A stretch of DNA of 64,000 bases from a virus. How positions within the stretch are numbered: the first letter of the stretch is position 1; each line of letters starts with the position of its first letter. The notes beneath the pieces are model-generated. The model had not been told where the DNA came from, ran no database searches, and was given only the letters and a program-made list of their open reading frames with translations. Shown piece by piece: positions 48,433-57,399 of the stretch. The translations under genes were made by a program, and so were the position numbers. Location: positions 1 to 64,000 of the IMG/VR virus record IMGVR_UViG_3300042946_000615; one strand, 5' to 3'.

Positions 48433-51353
48433 TAATTCTCCTTTTCAACAACTAGATGATCAACATCCTTGCGTACTCCAGTTAATGTCCAGCAGAATTG
48501 TAGTTCTCCTAAACTTTTGGCTCGATCAACCTTTACAATAAATCGGTCATTCTGTAAATCAATCTTATCAATATAAATAGTTTTACCATGTTTAATATTA
48601 GTAATTTGAATATTTAAAGTATCGTCATCGTGGATAAGATCTTTTAAATAAGATGGTAGAGATACTGTGCCAACGCCTTTAATCACCGTTCCTCGTCCTG
48701 TTAATCTTACTCCGTGATACGGACTTTCTAGTGAACCATATTCTAAAGAATGATCTTTTTTAGAAGGATGATCAATTCGGAAACTCTTGGTACTAGCAGC
48801 AAAACTACCGTTAACTTGAAGCTTATATGTTGGAGTTGTTGTGCCTATGCCAACATTACCATTATTAATAACTCTAACCGCTTCTGTAGCACCATTATTT
48901 CCAACTACTAATTTAATATGATCTGTCGTACCAACATTAGTGGTTGATTTAAGAGTTAAAGAAGATCCTACTAATGTGCCTCCAGCTATACCAGCTGTTG
49001 GTCGTAGCTCGTTTTGTAAGGTCAAAGCATTAATGTCCCAAACACCAACTTGTGTTGATCCAGAAACTGCTTGATAGGTACCTCCTCCGCCAATATGAAA
49101 GTAGTGTTGACCAGTAACATAGTCTGTTATAAATGGGGCACTAATTAGTAATCTATTTTGTCTATAAAATCCATCACTAGTAAATCCAGTGCCACCCAAA
49201 CTAATTTCTGCACCATAGCTTCCATTATATAAAGATAATAATGACCTTGCTGATGTTCCAGCAGAATTATTAAGTATCTGTATACCATTATTAGAATTTG
49301 ATGCTGGATTAACATTTAATGCGTATGATGGAGTAGCTGTTCCTATTCCAACATTTCCATTATTAATTATAGCAATTCTTGATATTGGGGTGGTTGAACC
49401 AGTAGGAGCAACCTCCAAAGATAAATAACCTCCACCAGAAGTATTTGCCGCAGTATTTGGTGCATTTCCACCAAGTATACGAGCCATAATGCCTCTATTT
49501 GTAGCATTACCTCTATCTCTACTATCAAAATCTATACTAGCAGTGCCTCCCTGATGTCCTCCTGGCCTACTGACTAATAAGTTTATTAATGGATAATTGG
49601 GATTAGTACTAGTATCTTCTGGACTAGTAATTCTCATACCAGAATGATGGATACCAAATGCATATCCTGCGGTAGAATTAATATTAGAGCTTGATCCAAT
49701 AGTGGTATTAATGGTAAGAGAACTTTCGGGAGAAGTTGTTCTTATACCAACATTTCCAGCACTAGTTATTCTTAATCTTTCAGAAGCGTCAGTATCAGCA
49801 GATTGAGATGAATTAGTATAAAATCTTATTGTTCCGTCTGAAGAATAATAATAACTAGAGAGTGCTCCAACGCTATTATGTTTTGGCATTGACCCGCTCA
49901 AATAAACATTGTATCCTCCAGCAAAACCACCACCACCATCCATTGTTGCAACTCTAGCGAATGCCAAATTATTCAGTCTAAATTCAGTATCTGAAGTAAT
50001 ATATGAAGTAGATCTTATTACTCCACTAACATGTAGCTTATGTGAAGGAGAGCTTATGCCTATTCCAACATTTCCGTTAGAAGATATTCTCATGTACTCA
50101 GACAATGAGGTTGTTCCACCACCAGCCCAAAATGTTAGAGCATGATTATTGCTAGTGTCTGTTCTATTACTAACTATCCTTGCCCCAGTATATTCTGTAC
50201 TGGAACTTTTTGTAACAAAATCAATGCCAACACCAGCACCAACTCCAACTCCATTAGATCCTGTTAATAATAGTTTTAATGGCCTAACACCACTAGCAAA
50301 TCCAGCAGTATTATTAGTATATTCTATTGTTGTATTTAAATCATTTGTATCAGTTATATGAACTTTACTTTGTGGAGTAACTGTTCCAATACCAACATTA
50401 GTACCATTATCAAAAATTAAACTATTACCAATTGTTGAGCTACTAGTAAACTTACTTATATAGTTAGTCGTTCCTCCACTGCTAGATATTACTCCAGTGC
50501 CATTAACACTTAAAGAAGTAAAGTTTCCGCTACTACTAGGAACCCAGTAATCCGTAGATGAATTATATTGTAAGAATTGACCATTAGTCGCACCGCTAAC
50601 ATTAACATCGTGGTTATCATTCAAATGACCATAACTAGTTGGTCTTACAAAAATTTTGCCATTACTAGCAGCATCCAAAATTATAGCAGTAGAAATAGAG
50701 TGTTTTGGTTCAACGTTGGTTAACTTACCAGATACAGTAGGGTGAACATATAATATGTCACCGTCTGCCCAAGTTTCATTTCCAACAGCTATATTGCTTG
50801 CTACATTTCCGCGAGTGTCAATTTCTGTTACATGTCCAAACTGTATAGCATAACCATTATTATTATTATTTATATTTTCTAAAATGAGTCCAATGAAACG
50901 GACTTCACGAACACTACCATTTGCAACATATAGGGACGGTGTAATAATTCCATTGCTGTGAACACCAGTAGCATAAACAGCTTGGCCTTTATAAAGCACA
51001 GACCCAGTTTGATTTCTTACTCTATAAAAATTATGTTGGCCAATATGAATATCAGTATTATCTGTAAGAGCTACATTAACAGTACCTTCGGTGTCATTCC
51101 ATCCAATTTGACCTCTTAATAAATCGGGTTCAACATTGGTATTAAATTGGATAGTCTGAAATGTACCACTAGCTGGGGTAATATATGTTCCACTTATACT
51201 ACTAACACCAAGATTAATAATAGCATTACTACTATTTTTAGTATATAATTTACCATCTCCTATATTTATTCCTAATTCACCTTGGCTTAGTCCAGTAGCT
51301 AGCGGAACAGCACCAGGAGTGCTACTCCTTTTATGTTGTATAATATTTGGCAT
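48432..51353 (-). CDS. Long fibre-like protein with NVGIGT repeats
   Basis: 973 residues. The N-terminus (IIQHKRSSTPGAVP, LSQGELGINIGDGKLY) is the GEL-xxN fibre N-terminal domain. It is followed by a module shared with the gene at 54254 (YKGQAVYATG, GNETWADGDILYVHP, GKLTNVEPKHS). The shaft has at least five NVGIGT/xTP-x-L/V-x-V units. The last 140 residues (KSFRIDHPSKKDHSLEYGSL, then a conserved beta region) resemble a C-terminal fibre domain found in other marine phages. It is probably a trimeric virion fibre encoded in the head-decoration block. Confidence 0.8.
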   Translation of the reverse strand: MPNIIQHKRSSTPGAVPLATGLSQGELGINIGDGKLYTKNSSNAIINLGVSSISGTYITPASGTFQTIQFNTNVEPDLLRGQIGWNDTEGTVNVALTDNTDIHIGQHNFYRVRNQTGSVLYKGQAVYATGVHSNGIITPSLYVANGSVREVRFIGLILENINNNNNGYAIQFGHVTEIDTRGNVASNIAVGNETWADGDILYVHPTVSGKLTNVEPKHSISTAIILDAASNGKIFVRPTSYGHLNDNHDVNVSGATNGQFLQYNSSTDYWVPSSSGNFTSLSVNGTGVISSSGGTTNYISKFTSSSTIGNSLIFDNGTNVGIGTVTPQSKVHITDTNDLNTTIEYTNNTAGFASGVRPLKLLLTGSNGVGVGAGVGIDFVTKSSSTEYTGARIVSNRTDTSNNHALTFWAGGGTTSLSEYMRISSNGNVGIGISSPSHKLHVSGVIRSTSYITSDTEFRLNNLAFARVATMDGGGGFAGGYNVYLSGSMPKHNSVGALSSYYYSSDGTIRFYTNSSQSADTDASERLRITSAGNVGIRTTSPESSLTINTTIGSSSNINSTAGYAFGIHHSGMRITSPEDTSTNPNYPLINLLVSRPGGHQGGTASIDFDSRDRGNATNRGIMARILGGNAPNTAANTSGGGYLSLEVAPTGSTTPISRIAIINNGNVGIGTATPSYALNVNPASNSNNGIQILNNSAGTSARSLLSLYNGSYGAEISLGGTGFTSDGFYRQNRLLISAPFITDYVTGQHYFHIGGGGTYQAVSGSTQVGVWDINALTLQNELRPTAGIAGGTLVGSSLTLKSTTNVGTTDHIKLVVGNNGATEAVRVINNGNVGIGTTTPTYKLQVNGSFAASTKSFRIDHPSKKDHSLEYGSLESPYHGVRLTGRGTVIKGVGTVSLPSYLKDLIHDDDTLNIQITNIKHGKTIYIDKIDLQNDRFIVKVDRAKSLGELQFCWTLTGVRKDVDHLVVEKEN

Positions 51354-51371
51354 TTAATTTTCTTTAACTAT

Positions 51372-54200
51372 TTAGAACGTTCCGCCATCTAGTGAGCAAT
51401 CAACAATAGCAGCACATACTGTTCCTGCGGTTAAGTATGTTGCCGTGGTTACTGCTGTAACGTGTCCCATTCCATCAACAGTAAAACTAGCAATACCATT
51501 ACTTCCTTGGGCACCAGTCAATGTTGAAGTATCATTATGGCCAATCGTTATGCTGCCACCTCCATTAGTAATATCTATTGCTGTTCCTTGTGTCAATGTG
51601 GCTTTAGTTAATGTGTTACCAGTAGTATTGCCTATTAATAATTGACCATTAGTATAAGAAGTTTGGCCGGTTCCTCCTTTGTCAACAGCAATCGTGGTTG
51701 CATTCCATGTTCCAGTAACCACTGTGCCGAGAGTTGTAAGATTAGCACTACCAGCCCAAGTACTAAGAGCAGTATTCTCTACATTACTTAATCCTACCTT
51801 AGATTTGGCTAAACTAGTTATCCATGATGGATCAGCATATGAACCATATGTATAAATACCGCTTGTAACAGTTCCGGCATTTCCTGTAACAGAAATGTTC
51901 CAAGTACCAGTAGCATTAGATCCACTTATCGAAGGGGCGCCAATACTATTATAAGAAATTGTTCTGGCCGCACTACCATTGAATGTGAAACTAGAACTAT
52001 CTCCGGCTCCACCATTATTAACGGTAATAGAATTTGTGGTATTTCTAGTATCACTCAGTCTGCTATCATTACCTTGACAAAAAGTATTAGCTGTTGATCC
52101 AAAGCTTCCTGTTGTTAATGCTCCAGCAGTTGTTGTTATAATTGGCAAGTTTGCTGTTGAGCCGATAGCACCAGCATTTGTTATATTTCCATGAACGTGA
52201 CCAGCTGTAGCAAAACTACTAGAACTTAAAGAACTATCTTTAACAATCTTACCCGTAGTTCCATCAAACATAGCAAAGTTGCCGCTAGTGGCGCTAGTTG
52301 GGCCGGTTACTAAAATGCTAGCATCAACAATGTTTGTTTGTAAAATATTCCAATTACTACCAACAGAAGCATGAGTGCCAGCAGCAGTGCCGTCTGTTCC
52401 ACAAATTATCGTATCATTAACTTCTACTACCGGGCCAGAAGCTCCACCAATTCTACCAGCAACACTAATTTTATATACCCAACCTCTATCAGCTGCTGGA
52501 TAATTAGGATTAGTTGAACAGTCTATTGTTCCCTTGAAAATCATAGCATCATTGGTGGCAATGCCACTACCAATCATATTATCAACATAAGTTTTAACAG
52601 CATCTGCTCTTGGTAATGCCCCAGTTCCACCAGTTAATGTTGTTTCAACGCTATATCCGATGTTAAGAGCATCTCCGGTTGTGCCATTCCATGTTGGTAC
52701 ATACCCACCAGATGTTGATGCTAGTTTTTTAATTTGTGCATCGTTGGTAACATTGTTCAAACTAAGATCAGTTTTAACTTGAGATGTTGATCGTGAAACT
52801 AGAGATCTGTCAGCAGAATTAGAATCTGGGGGAGAGCCTCCACCATCAAGCCCAACAAAATAATAAGTTGTATCATTTACATTTGGAGCTTTAACATAAA
52901 ATTTATCATTGACTGTACTGAATATATTATAATTATTTGATGAGTCAAGAAAACTTTTTGCACCGTTTATGCTTTGAGTTCCCGTTGTTCTTACTACAGT
53001 ACTATCAACAGATATACTATCTGCACTAACATTTATTCCATCTCCCTGACCAATATTAAATGTTCTATCAGCACTAAGATCCCCTCCTCCAACTAATCCA
53101 CTTCCAGCAATCATATTTCTTTTATCTAAAGCTAAAGTACCGCTAGTGTCTGGCAATCTTACTGTAATATTTTGAACGGGGGCATTACTTTTTAATGTGG
53201 TAACATATCCATTACCATTTTCGCTATCAATATCAAGCCTCAAAGCATCACCATCAAATCCTGGGTTAAGATTACCAGCATCAATTTGAAAATTAATTTG
53301 AGGATGTGTAAATCTAACACCACTTGTGCCTGCTAAAAAATTACCAACATTATTGCCGACTGTTAGACCGTCTCCAAATGTTTTAGCTCCACCAATACTT
53401 TGGGTTCCTGTTGTTCTTACAACAGTACTATCAACAGCTATAGCATCTGCACTTACGCTAATACCATCACCTTGACCAATATTAAATGTTCTATTAGCAG
53501 CTAATGTTCCTCCACCAGCTAATCCACTACCAGCAGTGAAAGTAATACCAGAAAGTGCTAGATTCTCAACATTTCCTAGTCCAATATCGCTCTTTAATTC
53601 GCTTGGTGTTCTAGTATAAATGGTTTGAGCTGAAGAGTTTGGATTAGAAATAAATACTGGAATATTTGTTGCTGATGAGCTAGTACCAGTAGCTCTTACT
53701 TCAAGGTGTGTATTAACCTGAAAAGTAAATGCAGTAGCCGGTGCTGATCCTGTAAGTAGCTTGAATTTATTAACACTACCATCCCACATGAAAGATATCT
53801 TCGGTGAAGAGCTACCTTCCATGAAAGAGAGTGCCGGAGCATAGTCTGTATCTGACTTAATTCCAACTGCGGAGGAACCACCAGATGTATAAAATATTTT
53901 AGTTCCTTCTATTGTCTGATTTCCTGTTGTGTAAACAGCATTTGTAGTATAGGCGGAGTTTCCATTGATACTTATTGGCCAAGTTCCACTAGCATTAGAT
54001 CCTCCTCTTAGTGAATATGCTCCACTACCAGCTATAGCAGGCACTGCTGTTGATATTCCACCTACTCCGCTTCCATAAGCATAATATAGAATATTATCAT
54101 TTTCATTAAAGGCTAATTCTCCATTATATAACGATGCTGCTGATGGTGATCCAGCTGATCCGCTTGATGGTCTTCTTTTAATTCTGATAGTATTAGCCAT
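51372..54200 (-). CDS. Long fibre-like protein with internal duplications
   Basis: 942 residues. The N-terminus (IRIKRRPSSGSAGSPSAASL, YNGELAFNENDNILYYAYG) is the fibre N-terminal domain. The shaft has duplicated modules GLAGGGTLAANRTFNIGQGD / GLVGGGDLSADRTFNIGQGD and DSTVVRTTGTQSIGGAKTF / DSTVVRTTGTQSINGAKSF. The C-terminal third (TTGNTLTKATLTQGTAIDI, GGSITIGHND) is common in environmental phage fibres. Its leader contains (CT)9 and a candidate promoter. AAGGA precedes the ATG. Confidence 0.8.
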   Translation of the reverse strand: MANTIRIKRRPSSGSAGSPSAASLYNGELAFNENDNILYYAYGSGVGGISTAVPAIAGSGAYSLRGGSNASGTWPISINGNSAYTTNAVYTTGNQTIEGTKIFYTSGGSSAVGIKSDTDYAPALSFMEGSSSPKISFMWDGSVNKFKLLTGSAPATAFTFQVNTHLEVRATGTSSSATNIPVFISNPNSSAQTIYTRTPSELKSDIGLGNVENLALSGITFTAGSGLAGGGTLAANRTFNIGQGDGISVSADAIAVDSTVVRTTGTQSIGGAKTFGDGLTVGNNVGNFLAGTSGVRFTHPQINFQIDAGNLNPGFDGDALRLDIDSENGNGYVTTLKSNAPVQNITVRLPDTSGTLALDKRNMIAGSGLVGGGDLSADRTFNIGQGDGINVSADSISVDSTVVRTTGTQSINGAKSFLDSSNNYNIFSTVNDKFYVKAPNVNDTTYYFVGLDGGGSPPDSNSADRSLVSRSTSQVKTDLSLNNVTNDAQIKKLASTSGGYVPTWNGTTGDALNIGYSVETTLTGGTGALPRADAVKTYVDNMIGSGIATNDAMIFKGTIDCSTNPNYPAADRGWVYKISVAGRIGGASGPVVEVNDTIICGTDGTAAGTHASVGSNWNILQTNIVDASILVTGPTSATSGNFAMFDGTTGKIVKDSSLSSSSFATAGHVHGNITNAGAIGSTANLPIITTTAGALTTGSFGSTANTFCQGNDSRLSDTRNTTNSITVNNGGAGDSSSFTFNGSAARTISYNSIGAPSISGSNATGTWNISVTGNAGTVTSGIYTYGSYADPSWITSLAKSKVGLSNVENTALSTWAGSANLTTLGTVVTGTWNATTIAVDKGGTGQTSYTNGQLLIGNTTGNTLTKATLTQGTAIDITNGGGSITIGHNDTSTLTGAQGSNGIASFTVDGMGHVTAVTTATYLTAGTVCAAIVDCSLDGGTF
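52960..53490 (-). repeat. Intragenic direct duplication in fibre gene
   Basis: Segments of about 100 bp near 52965-53065 and 53391-53490 are highly similar (both code VVRTTGTQS and the NIGQGDGI lead-in), about 425 bp apart. They form a possible recombination substrate for fibre shortening or lengthening. Confidence 0.7.
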
Positions 54201-54216
54201 TATTAAGATTCCTTAA

Positions 54217-54234
54217 AGAGAGAGAGAGAGAGAG
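54217..54234 (-). repeat. (CT)9 dinucleotide microsatellite in fibre gene leader
   Basis: Nine AG units on the plus strand, that is (CT)9 in the transcript, between the candidate promoter (54244) and the AAGGA leader of the fibre gene at 54200. A length change here would alter spacing in the untranslated leader. Confidence 0.85.
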
Positions 54235-54243
54235 ATTAAAAAT

Positions 54244-54252
54244 ATATACACC
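54244..54252 (-). promoter_or_regulatory. Candidate late promoter motif (GGTGTATAT)
   Basis: 43 nt upstream of the ATG at 54200, immediately after the stop of the upstream gene (54254). Confidence 0.5.
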
Positions 54253-54253
54253 C

Positions 54254-54952
54254 CTAAACAGTTCCACCATCAATATCGTTTGAATTACTCCAAGCAGATA
54301 AAGAACTATTATATTTTAATAAATTAGAATTAATAGGATTAGTAATACTAACACCATTTAACTGATCAAATTTTGGATTAATAATTGATCTTATTAAGAT
54401 TGTACCACTCATATTACTATACAGCACTAAGCCAACTAAAATTATATTATATCGTGGTTTAATTGTTGTTAGCTTACCATAATCATATGGACTAACATAT
54501 AAAATATCTCCATTAGACCAACTTTCGTTACCTGTAGATATGTTGCTAAGGCTGCCTGTTGTATCTACATTCGAAAGCATTCCAAAAACAATCGTAAAAC
54601 CGACAGAGCCGTTGGGTATATATGATGATGATAAGCCTAAAAAGTTTTGTTCACTAGACATGTTGTTCGCACTATATAGCTCAACCGTTGGCAGGCCACC
54701 AGACACATCATATCCGGTAATATAAACTGCTTGACCTTTATTTATAGCATAACCGGAATTATTTTTAATTTGAATAGTGTTTTCGAATGATGCAACATAA
54801 TTCAATTTTAGCCAATTGTCGCTACCATTGCCAATTTTTAATCTGTTTGTGTCAGTTTCAAAACCAAACTCTCCATTAGAAAGAACTGGATTTTGAGATG
54901 TCCACTCAGACATTACTCCTCTACGAATTTGTATTAATGTTCCTCTTGGCAT
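54254..54952 (-). CDS. Short fibre-like protein, paralogue of 973-residue protein N-terminus
   Basis: 232 residues with a GAGGAA leader. The N-terminus (LIQIRRGVMSEWTSQNPVLS, NGEFGFETDTNRLKIGNGSD) is a GE-F/L fibre-start domain. Then AINKGQAVYITGYDVSGG, NVDTTGSLSNISTGNESW and GKLTTIKPRYNIILVGLVL align with residues about 80-250 of the protein at 48432. It lacks the long shaft and ends SNDIDGGTV, the same last residues as several neighbours (DGGTx), possibly a shared short tail motif. Confidence 0.75.
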   Translation of the reverse strand: MPRGTLIQIRRGVMSEWTSQNPVLSNGEFGFETDTNRLKIGNGSDNWLKLNYVASFENTIQIKNNSGYAINKGQAVYITGYDVSGGLPTVELYSANNMSSEQNFLGLSSSYIPNGSVGFTIVFGMLSNVDTTGSLSNISTGNESWSNGDILYVSPYDYGKLTTIKPRYNIILVGLVLYSNMSGTILIRSIINPKFDQLNGVSITNPINSNLLKYNSSLSAWSNSNDIDGGTV

Positions 54953-55357
54953 TTATGGTGTTCCTCCATCTATAGAGATGGTAGTTAAAATATCATATAG
55001 TCCGCTAATTCTGGATACTGGCAAATTTCCAATCGTAGAAGATATTGGATATCCATAAGGCAAATCACTAGCTAATATTTTTTCAGTATTAACTATCTCA
55101 ATAGTATTATTGTTTTGATACTCAATAGTAATATTATCAGTATCTAATATGCTTGTTTCTATGTCAATAGTATTATTGTTTTGATACTCAATAGTAATAT
55201 TATCAGTAACAGTATCTAATATTCTTGTTTCTATGTCAATAGTATTATTGTTTTGATACTCAATAGTAATATTATTAGTAACAGTATCTAATATGCTTGT
55301 TTCTATCTCAATAGTATTAGCTACTGGCTCTAAAATTTCCAGTATAAAATCACTCAT
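54953..55357 (-). CDS. Repeat-containing small fibre-like protein
   Basis: 134 residues. Residues about 13-85 are three tandem units with core NITIEYQNNNTIDIETSILD; the third has lost a two-residue TV segment. The end (TTISIDGGTP) shares the DGGTx ending with the neighbours. It lies directly downstream of the BppU-like gene with no gap. Function unknown; a fibre spacer or assembly role is inferred. Confidence 0.65.
   Translation of the reverse strand: MSDFILEILEPVANTIEIETSILDTVTNNITIEYQNNNTIDIETRILDTVTDNITIEYQNNNTIDIETSILDTDNITIEYQNNNTIEIVNTEKILASDLPYGYPISSTIGNLPVSRISGLYDILTTISIDGGTP
55095..55320 (-). repeat. Three tandem repeats of 66-72 bp
   Basis: The plus-strand segment TATTGTTTTGATACTCAATA recurs with TGTTTT starting at 55111, 55177 and 55249: spacings of 66 and 72 bp. 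The 6-bp difference is an in-frame loss. The near identity suggests recent expansion. Confidence 0.9.
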
Positions 55358-55756
55358 TTAGCACACTAGTTCGTTTAAAGATTGACTAAATCGTTTAACA
55401 AAAGATATTGTTCCAAATAATGGTCTTATAGTATATTTTCCTCCACTAGTATATAAATCATCTGGGCTTTGTAATTCTAAATCATATTTAGCCATACTAA
55501 AAGTATAAGTATTAGTGACTGATGCGGGAATCATAAGAGTTAATTTGCCATTAACTCCATCTATAGTAAATTTATATAAACTATAATCGGTATTTTTAGA
55601 GCTAAAAGTTTGAAAAGCATTAGTATTGGTTTTCCAGACTAATCGGGCACACCAATTAGTTAAATTTATAGGATTTCCATTAGAATCTTTATAAACTAGA
55701 CTAATTTTAAATGATGTACCTTGCTCTATAGCAAAATCATATTTACTTGCTGCCAT
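55358..55756 (-). CDS. BppU-like/fibre anchor domain protein
   Basis: 132 residues from ATG at 55756 with AGGTG 6 nt upstream; a GTG at 55765 in frame is less likely. MAASKYDFAIEQGTSFKISL, INLTNWCARLVWKT, and KYDLELQSPDDLYTSGGKYT match the fibre/baseplate upper-protein N-terminal style and the first 120 residues of the P-domain protein at 38005. It is the first gene after the capsid terminator. It likely anchors decoration fibres to the virion. Confidence 0.65.
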   Translation of the reverse strand: MAASKYDFAIEQGTSFKISLVYKDSNGNPINLTNWCARLVWKTNTNAFQTFSSKNTDYSLYKFTIDGVNGKLTLMIPASVTNTYTFSMAKYDLELQSPDDLYTSGGKYTIRPLFGTISFVKRFSQSLNELVC

Positions 55757-55790
55757 AGTATTCACCTATTAGTGTTATTAAGATAAATAG

Positions 55791-55799
55791 TTATACACC
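55791..55799 (-). promoter_or_regulatory. Candidate late promoter motif (GGTGTATAA)
   Basis: Follows the capsid-gene terminator by a few bases and lies 34 nt upstream of the ATG at 55756. A terminator followed by a restart motif is the best contextual support for promoter function. Confidence 0.6.
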
Positions 55800-55802
55800 C
55801 AA

Positions 55803-55834
55803 TAAAAAAGGCTGGCACTAGGCCAGCCCTTTTC
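55803..55834 (-). terminator. Intrinsic terminator after the major capsid gene
   Basis: The coding strand forms GGCTGGC, a 5-nt loop (CTAGT), GCCAGCC, then TTTTTT. This GC-rich stem is unusual in this AT-rich sequence. It ends transcripts from the capsid gene and is also a weak hairpin for the other strand. Confidence 0.9.
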
Positions 55835-55864
55835 ATTGTGATTGCGCTGTAGATGACTATCGGA

Positions 55865-56884
55865 TCATAGTGAACCAATTAGAACTCTACGGTTATCTAG
55901 AACGGCAAAACCTAGTTCTGCCCAACCGTAGAAACCAGCTCTCTTCTGACGATGTAGTGTCTCGTCTTCGAAGATCTGAACTTCTTGGCGAATTGGCATT
56001 ATGAAACTGTCTCTCTTGCGAAGATCAAGACCAACTACGATCTCAGTCTTGCCTGCTGGCATTGAGGCGCCTAGGCCACCAGAAGCAGAACTGTAGAATA
56101 GTTGGTACTGTTGACCAACACCTAGTTCGTCTAGGTCGTGTAGATTAACACCGAATACTCTATTGATGGCTCCGTCGTTAGCTGTATAGATCTCTCTACG
56201 AGTTACTTCGTCGATTTGATCAACACCCCAATTACGAATGTCTTCCATAGCTTCTGGACTAACATAAAGATCTGTTAAAAGACCTCTGTTAGCTGAAGTA
56301 CTATTACCACCACCGTTACGACGCATAACAGTTTTCATTAAACTGACTAAGCGCTTTGTGAACTGACTAGCGTTGGCATCACTATCGTATACAACGATAT
56401 TACGATCAACACCAGCAGCAAGTAGTGTGTGCCAACCATCATCATTCATCTTCTTAACGAAGGAAGCTTCGAGAACTTCCATAGCACGACCAACAACGTC
56501 CCAACGGGCGTCACGAGCATACTTTAGAAGATAATCGATACTAGCACCAACGTCATAGGTTGGGACCATGACGTAATCGCCTTCAACATGGCGCTCTGGA
56601 ATGTAGCCATGATTTGGGATTGTATAGGCAACGAAGTCTTTTTCTGTGCCTGGAGCTAAGAAATCGAGTGGGAATTCTGGAGTAGCACTTTGAGCTAATT
56701 GAATTGGCTCGAAGATACCATCAAGAACATCGCCACTAAGAATACCCTTACGAAGAGGAAGCTCAAGAGCTTTTGCAAACTCTGCATTAGCAGCAAGAGC
56801 AGTCTCTCTATTAGCCGAACCAGAACGCATTAGAAGGTCTGTTAATTCTGGTGTTGGCTGAAATCTTTCGGTTTTAGCTGACAT
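55865..56884 (-). CDS. Major capsid protein (HK97 fold)
   Basis: 339 residues, starting MSAKTERFQPTPELTDLLMR behind GGGAGA. Strand and helix order, the PEFPLDFLAPGTEK region, KKMNDDGWHTLLAAG spine helix, and the C-terminal GFYGWAELGFAVLDNRRV match HK97-like major capsid proteins. It forms the icosahedral shell. There is no N-terminal delta domain of usual size, consistent with the separate scaffold. It follows the decoration protein and is followed by a strong terminator. Confidence 0.88.
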   Translation of the reverse strand: MSAKTERFQPTPELTDLLMRSGSANRETALAANAEFAKALELPLRKGILSGDVLDGIFEPIQLAQSATPEFPLDFLAPGTEKDFVAYTIPNHGYIPERHVEGDYVMVPTYDVGASIDYLLKYARDARWDVVGRAMEVLEASFVKKMNDDGWHTLLAAGVDRNIVVYDSDANASQFTKRLVSLMKTVMRRNGGGNSTSANRGLLTDLYVSPEAMEDIRNWGVDQIDEVTRREIYTANDGAINRVFGVNLHDLDELGVGQQYQLFYSSASGGLGASMPAGKTEIVVGLDLRKRDSFIMPIRQEVQIFEDETLHRQKRAGFYGWAELGFAVLDNRRVLIGSL

Positions 56885-56914
56885 GTGTTTTTCTCCCTTT
56901 ATTTAAAAAATGAA

Positions 56915-57373
56915 TTATAGGTTAACTGATACTTTGGCATAACCGTCGGCGTCTTTGGCACTGAGGAACTGGCCAATCTTAACGGCGTTAGTTGAGCTTG
57001 TTCCAATTAGGCCGCTGACACCAACATAAGCATCAGCACCAGCAGATGGTGTTGTGCCTGCAACTAGTTGATTTGTGGTTACTTGACCTACTCTAAGTAG
57101 GGTCACCTTGCCACCAACTTGTGTTTCGTCTTTGTGCCAATTGATGTGTTGTCTTGTTAGATCAAGATTAACAACATCATTTAATAGAACACCTACTGGC
57201 TTGGCGCCAGAAGCTACAGCAGCATAAGCTACTACGGCATTGCCATCATCCATTGAGACGCCGACGCCGCTTGTGGCTGTTACAACACTAGCAACACCGC
57301 CTCTTTCGGCTGTTGTGCTCATGAAGAATGAAACGTCAGTTAAAAGTTCGATACGATCTGGTTTTAGAGCCAT
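56915..57373 (-). CDS. Capsid decoration-like protein
   Basis: 152 residues with a CGGAGA leader, small and beta-rich (GVASVVTATSGVGVSMDDGN, KPVGVLLNDVVNLDL, VTLLRVGQVTTNQLV). Position between scaffold and major capsid genes and size match lambda gpD-like decoration or head-stabilising proteins. It is coupled closely to the capsid gene (30-nt gap). Confidence 0.65.
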   Translation of the reverse strand: MALKPDRIELLTDVSFFMSTTAERGGVASVVTATSGVGVSMDDGNAVVAYAAVASGAKPVGVLLNDVVNLDLTRQHINWHKDETQVGGKVTLLRVGQVTTNQLVAGTTPSAGADAYVGVSGLIGTSSTNAVKIGQFLSAKDADGYAKVSVNL

Positions 57374-57399
57374 TGTAATTTCTCCGTATTAGTTGGTTA

